A stretch of 64,000 nt of DNA from Crocinitomicaceae bacterium (lineage in GTDB: Bacteria; Bacteroidota; Bacteroidia; Flavobacteriales_D; Crocinitomicaceae), in the NCBI GenBank assembly GCA_014762645.1, contig JABURP010000127.1:1-64000 (forward strand). Direction: 5' to 3'. Position 1 is the stretch's first letter. Each line of letters begins with the position of its first letter. The notes beneath the pieces are model-generated. The model was not told the DNA's origin. It searched no databases and saw only the letters and a program-made list of their open reading frames with translations. The position numbers and the translations under genes are program-made. Below are positions 60,821-64,000 of the stretch, one piece after another.

Positions 60821-63538
60821 ATGGATAAATTCACCTATGTTGGGAATAGTGATGTAAACGCAATAGACGATTTATATCAAAAATATATCGAAAATCCGGA
60901 GTCCGTTGATATCCAGTGGGCACGATTTTTTGAAGGAGTTGATTTTGCTAAAACTGATTTTGAATCAGGTGGAATTCCTGAAAATTTTCAGAAAGAGTTT
61001 AAAGTAATTAATCTCATTAATGGCTATCGCTCCAGAGGGCATCTATTTACTAAGACAAATCCTGTAAGAGAGCGGAGAAAATATGCTCCAACGCTGGATA
61101 TTGAAAACTTTGGTCTTGAGAAGGCAGATCTGCAAACAACGTTTCAGGCTGGAAGTGAAATTGGAATTGGACCAGCAACTTTACAGGAAATTGTAGACCA
61201 TCTGGAGATGACCTACTGTCAATCCATAGGGATTGAGTTTGCGTACATGCGTGAACCAGAACGATATGGTTGGTTTAAAGAACGAATTGAAGTTAAGAAC
61301 CGTCCGAAGTTTACAGACGACGAGAAGCGACATATCTTTAAAAAAATCAGCTCAGCTACATTGTTTGAGCAGTTTCTTGCTAAAAAATATGTTGGGCAAA
61401 AACGGTTCTCTATTGAGGGTGGTGAGTCACTGATACCTGCATTGGATGTAATCGTTCAAAAGGCAGGTGAGTATGAGGTAATGGAAGTAGTTATGGGAAT
61501 GGCTCACAGAGGCAGGTTAAATACCCTGGTCAATATCTTTGAGAAAGATCACAAATCTATTTTTAACGAGTTTGACGGCAAACAATTTGATTCACACGAA
61601 ACGTTTGATGGAGATGTGAAATACCATCTTGGATATTCAACAGACGTAAAAACGATTAGTGGAAATAGTGTTCACCTTACCATTGCTCCTAACCCGTCAC
61701 ACCTTGAAGCTGTTGACCCTGTTGTGCAAGGAATTGCCAGAGCAAAAATTGATAGTTACCTTGAAGATGAATCGAAAATTATTCCTGTAGCTATTCACGG
61801 GGATGCGGCAATAGCTGCACAAGGAGTCGTGTACGAAGTTGTACAGATGGCTCAATTAGATGGTTACAGAACGGGAGGAACAATTCATATTGTGGTCAAT
61901 AATCAGGTAGGGTTTACCACAAACTACCTGGACGCCCGATCATCTACTTACTGTACGGATGTAGGGAAAACAACTTTATGTCCTGTATTTCATGTAAATG
62001 CTGATGACGTTGAAGCTGTTGTGCAAACGTTGAGTATAGCTGTTTCCTACAGGCAAAAATTTCACCGGGACATTTTTATAGATATGCTTGGTTACCGTAA
62101 GTATGGACACAATGAAGGTGATGAACCAAAATTTACCCAGCCTAAACTATACAAGATCATAGCAAAGCATCCGAGCCCGAGAGAAATTTATCTGAAACAA
62201 TTGATCGAGGAAGGAATTCTTACTGAAGAAGAAGGAAAGAAGAATGAAGAGGAAGAAATGGAAAAGCTGGATGCCGCCTATGAATCTTCTAAAAAACAGG
62301 ATCGTACTACCGTATTAAACTTCATGGCCAGAACCTGGAAAGGGTACCGTCATGGAAAGGATAAGGATTTTGAAACATCACCCGACACCTCAGTTTCAAT
62401 TGGGAAACTTAAAGATCTAGGAAAAAAATTGGCGACACTGCCTGATGGCTACAAATACTTTAGAAAAATCACCAAACTTCTTAAAGAAAGAGAAGAGCAG
62501 ATAGAGAAAAATGAGTTGGATTGGGGAATGGCCGAAATGTTAGCTTATGCAACGTTGCTAGATGAAGGCCATACCGTAAGAATTACTGGTCAGGATGTGG
62601 AAAGAGGTACATTCTCGCACCGTCATGCTGTGGTAAAGTCAGAAGATGATGAAACAGAAATTATCACCCTTAATCGTCTCAGTGAAAGTCAGGGGCAGTT
62701 TCACATTTATAACTCACTGCTCTCCGAATACGGCGTATTGGGATTTGAATATGGGTATTCACTTGCTACCCCAGGTGCTTTGACAATTTGGGAAGCACAA
62801 TTTGGTGATTTTTACAACGGTGCACAGATCATGGTAGACCAATTTATTTCTTCGGGAGAAGATAAATGGTTTGTACAATCTGGTTTGGTAATGTTGTTAC
62901 CGCATGGTTACGAAGGAATGGGAGGAGAACACTCATCTGCACGTATTGAACGGTTCTTACAGCAATCGGCAGATTTGAACTGGCAGATTTGTAACCCGAC
63001 CACACCGGCTAATCATTTCCACTTGTTGAGAAGGCAACTTCACCGGGAATTTAGAAAACCTCTCGTGGTTTTCTCTCCGAAAATGTTATTGAGATATCCA
63101 AAAGCTGTTTCTAAACTAGAAGATATGGCAAACGGAAGTTTTCAGGAAGTGTTGGATGATGATGTAACAAAATCAAAAGTTGATATCGTGGTGCTTTGCT
63201 CAGGTAAATTCTATTACGAAGCAAAAGAAGAAGCCGAAAAGAGAGAGGTAACTAATGCTGCCTTTATCCGAATTGAACAGATGTATCCATTCCCACAAAA
63301 ACAACTGGGGACAATATTGAAAAAATACAAGAATGCCAAACGGTTTTTATGGGCTCAGGAAGAACCAGAGAATATGGGGCCTTGGCGTTATATGGCACTT
63401 GCTTTAAGAGAGATGAACCTGGATGTGGTAGCACGTCCTGCTTCTGCTGCACCAGCTGCAGGCTCAAGTGAAACACATAAACGTAGATTAGCGGATCTTT
63501 TTGAAAACCTTTTTAAGAAGATCACTGAAAAAAAATAA
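60821..63538 (+). CDS. sucA: 2-oxoglutarate dehydrogenase E1 component
   Basis: The 905-residue enzyme uses thiamine diphosphate to decarboxylate 2-oxoglutarate in the TCA cycle and passes the succinyl group to the lipoyl arm of SucB. Visible family blocks: FTYVGNSDVNAIDDLYQKY at the start, MGMAHRGRLNTLVNIF, HLTIAPNPSHLEAVDPVV, IHGDAAIAAQGVVYEV, IVVNNQVGFTT, VNADDVEAVVQ (ThDP-Mg site), FSHRHAVVKSED, YSLATPGALTIWEAQFGDF and MLLPHGYEGMGGEHSSARIERFLQ. Length is normal. sucB starts 47 bases after its stop on the same strand; E3 is not in the window. Confidence 0.96.
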   Translation: MDKFTYVGNSDVNAIDDLYQKYIENPESVDIQWARFFEGVDFAKTDFESGGIPENFQKEFKVINLINGYRSRGHLFTKTNPVRERRKYAPTLDIENFGLEKADLQTTFQAGSEIGIGPATLQEIVDHLEMTYCQSIGIEFAYMREPERYGWFKERIEVKNRPKFTDDEKRHIFKKISSATLFEQFLAKKYVGQKRFSIEGGESLIPALDVIVQKAGEYEVMEVVMGMAHRGRLNTLVNIFEKDHKSIFNEFDGKQFDSHETFDGDVKYHLGYSTDVKTISGNSVHLTIAPNPSHLEAVDPVVQGIARAKIDSYLEDESKIIPVAIHGDAAIAAQGVVYEVVQMAQLDGYRTGGTIHIVVNNQVGFTTNYLDARSSTYCTDVGKTTLCPVFHVNADDVEAVVQTLSIAVSYRQKFHRDIFIDMLGYRKYGHNEGDEPKFTQPKLYKIIAKHPSPREIYLKQLIEEGILTEEEGKKNEEEEMEKLDAAYESSKKQDRTTVLNFMARTWKGYRHGKDKDFETSPDTSVSIGKLKDLGKKLATLPDGYKYFRKITKLLKEREEQIEKNELDWGMAEMLAYATLLDEGHTVRITGQDVERGTFSHRHAVVKSEDDETEIITLNRLSESQGQFHIYNSLLSEYGVLGFEYGYSLATPGALTIWEAQFGDFYNGAQIMVDQFISSGEDKWFVQSGLVMLLPHGYEGMGGEHSSARIERFLQQSADLNWQICNPTTPANHFHLLRRQLHREFRKPLVVFSPKMLLRYPKAVSKLEDMANGSFQEVLDDDVTKSKVDIVVLCSGKFYYEAKEEAEKREVTNAAFIRIEQMYPFPQKQLGTILKKYKNAKRFLWAQEEPENMGPWRYMALALREMNLDVVARPASAAPAAGSSETHKRRLADLFENLFKKITEKK

Positions 63539-63543
63539 ACTTT

Positions 63544-63560
63544 GCCCGCATTCGTGCGGC
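63544..63560 (+). other. Short UUCG-loop hairpin between sucA and sucB
   Basis: CCGCA-TTCG-TGCGG forms a perfect 5-bp stem with a stable UUCG tetraloop, with one further pair possible past a single-base bulge. It starts just after the sucA stop. It has no T tract, so it is more likely to protect or separate mRNA segments than to end transcription. Confidence 0.45.
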
Positions 63561-63585
63561 ATAAAACAAACGAAAGACTAAAAAC

Positions 63586-64000
63586 ATGTCTGTACTAGAA
63601 ATGAAAGTACCTTCACCAGGAGAGTCAATTTCTGAAGTAGAAATTGCAGAATGGCTCGTATCAGATGGTGATTATGTTGAAAAAGATCAGGCCATTGCTG
63701 AGGTTGATTCTGACAAAGCCACATTGGAATTGCCAGCGGAGGCATCTGGAACAATAACCCTTAAAGCTGAAGAGGGTGATGCGGTTGCTGTAGGTGCCGT
63801 AGTTTGCCTTATTGATACTTCTGCTGAAAAACCGGAAGGACACGAATCAAAGAAAGAAAAAGTAGAGGCTGAGGTAGAAGAGAAGTCGGAGAAGAAAGAA
63901 GAAAAAGCAGAAAAGAAACCAGACCCATCTCCGGCCAAAAAAGAAAAAGAAGCACCTGCTAAAAGTGATTCTTATGCTACCGGACACGCATCACCAGCTG
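63586..64000 (+). CDS. sucB: Dihydrolipoyl succinyltransferase (E2 of 2-oxoglutarate dehydrogenase), 5' part
   Basis: Only the first 138 codons are inside the window. The visible part is the N-terminal lipoyl domain (about 1-78: VLEMKVPSPGESISEVEIAEWL, with the lipoyl lysine in EVDSDKATLEL) and then a long linker rich in E, K, A and P that leads to the start of the E3-binding domain (YATGHASPA). The protein transfers succinyl groups from the E1 product to CoA. The catalytic domain lies beyond the window. It is co-transcribed with sucA. Confidence 0.95.
   Translation, partial: MSVLEMKVPSPGESISEVEIAEWLVSDGDYVEKDQAIAEVDSDKATLELPAEASGTITLKAEEGDAVAVGAVVCLIDTSAEKPEGHESKKEKVEAEVEEKSEKKEEKAEKKPDPSPAKKEKEAPAKSDSYATGHASPA

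Overview
The window is chromosomal DNA of a Bacteroidetes bacterium, most likely in the Flavobacteriales. The lineage markers are three proteins with gliding-motility-associated (type B) C-terminal domains, a PorP/SprF-family protein, an M43 protease with a type IX sorting tail, Bacteroidetes-only families (DUF2480, DUF4292, LVIVD), promoter -7 elements of the form TAnnTTTG and few Shine-Dalgarno sequences. The DNA is AT-rich and densely coding. I see no rRNA, tRNA, CRISPR array, insertion sequence or prophage.

Layout. 1-12.4 kb: the 3' end of a large adhesin, a DEAD-box helicase, DUF2480, a Rossmann epimerase, a cyclophilin-FKBP-FKBP isomerase, heme A synthase, a YbjN-like gene followed by a broken DUF1801 gene, two overlapping outer-membrane barrel genes and a PKD adhesin. 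12.4-24.2 kb: a helical TPR-like protein, a 1290-residue membrane sensor that ends in a SpoIIE phosphatase plus a LuxR helix-turn-helix, hemA-hemC-hemD, lspA with a DksA-like gene, a nitroreductase and the M43 protease. 24.3-33.4 kb: uvrC, an LVIVD lipoprotein, yicC-gmk-nadD-hemJ, an enoyl-CoA hydratase and a flippase. 33.4-40.1 kb: a TPR protein on the other strand, then dut, a nucleotidyltransferase, a TPR lipoprotein, a DUF4292 lipoprotein and an EnvC-like LytM protein, a block that looks like envelope assembly. 40.1-49.3 kb (minus strand): an ECF sigma factor with a TonB-tailed anti-sigma-like protein, an O-antigen ligase-like protein, a DUF5011-like lipoprotein, and a DnaE-like polymerase next to a Y-family polymerase. 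49.6-64 kb: a small secreted protein, an SprB-like adhesin with its SprF partner, aspartate kinase, a second sensor-SpoIIE protein, and sucA with the start of sucB.

How the genes fit together. Much of the window concerns the envelope and type IX secretion: adhesins, SprF, protease, barrels, lipoproteins, flippase, ligase and EnvC. Heme supply is well represented (hemA, hemC, hemD, hemJ, ctaA). The two large propeller sensors with SpoIIE phosphatase domains suggest signalling by protein dephosphorylation, and one of them could also bind DNA. The DnaE-like/DinB pair looks like a translesion synthesis cassette without an ImuA gene.

The most unusual items are the sensor-phosphatase-HTH fusion, the polymerase cassette with a degraded PHP site, the TonB-tailed anti-sigma-like protein, several -7 elements lying only 4-6 bases before the start codon (possible leaderless mRNAs), and convergent genes that meet stop-to-stop with no spacer. 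Functions are inferred from motifs read by eye; no database search was run.
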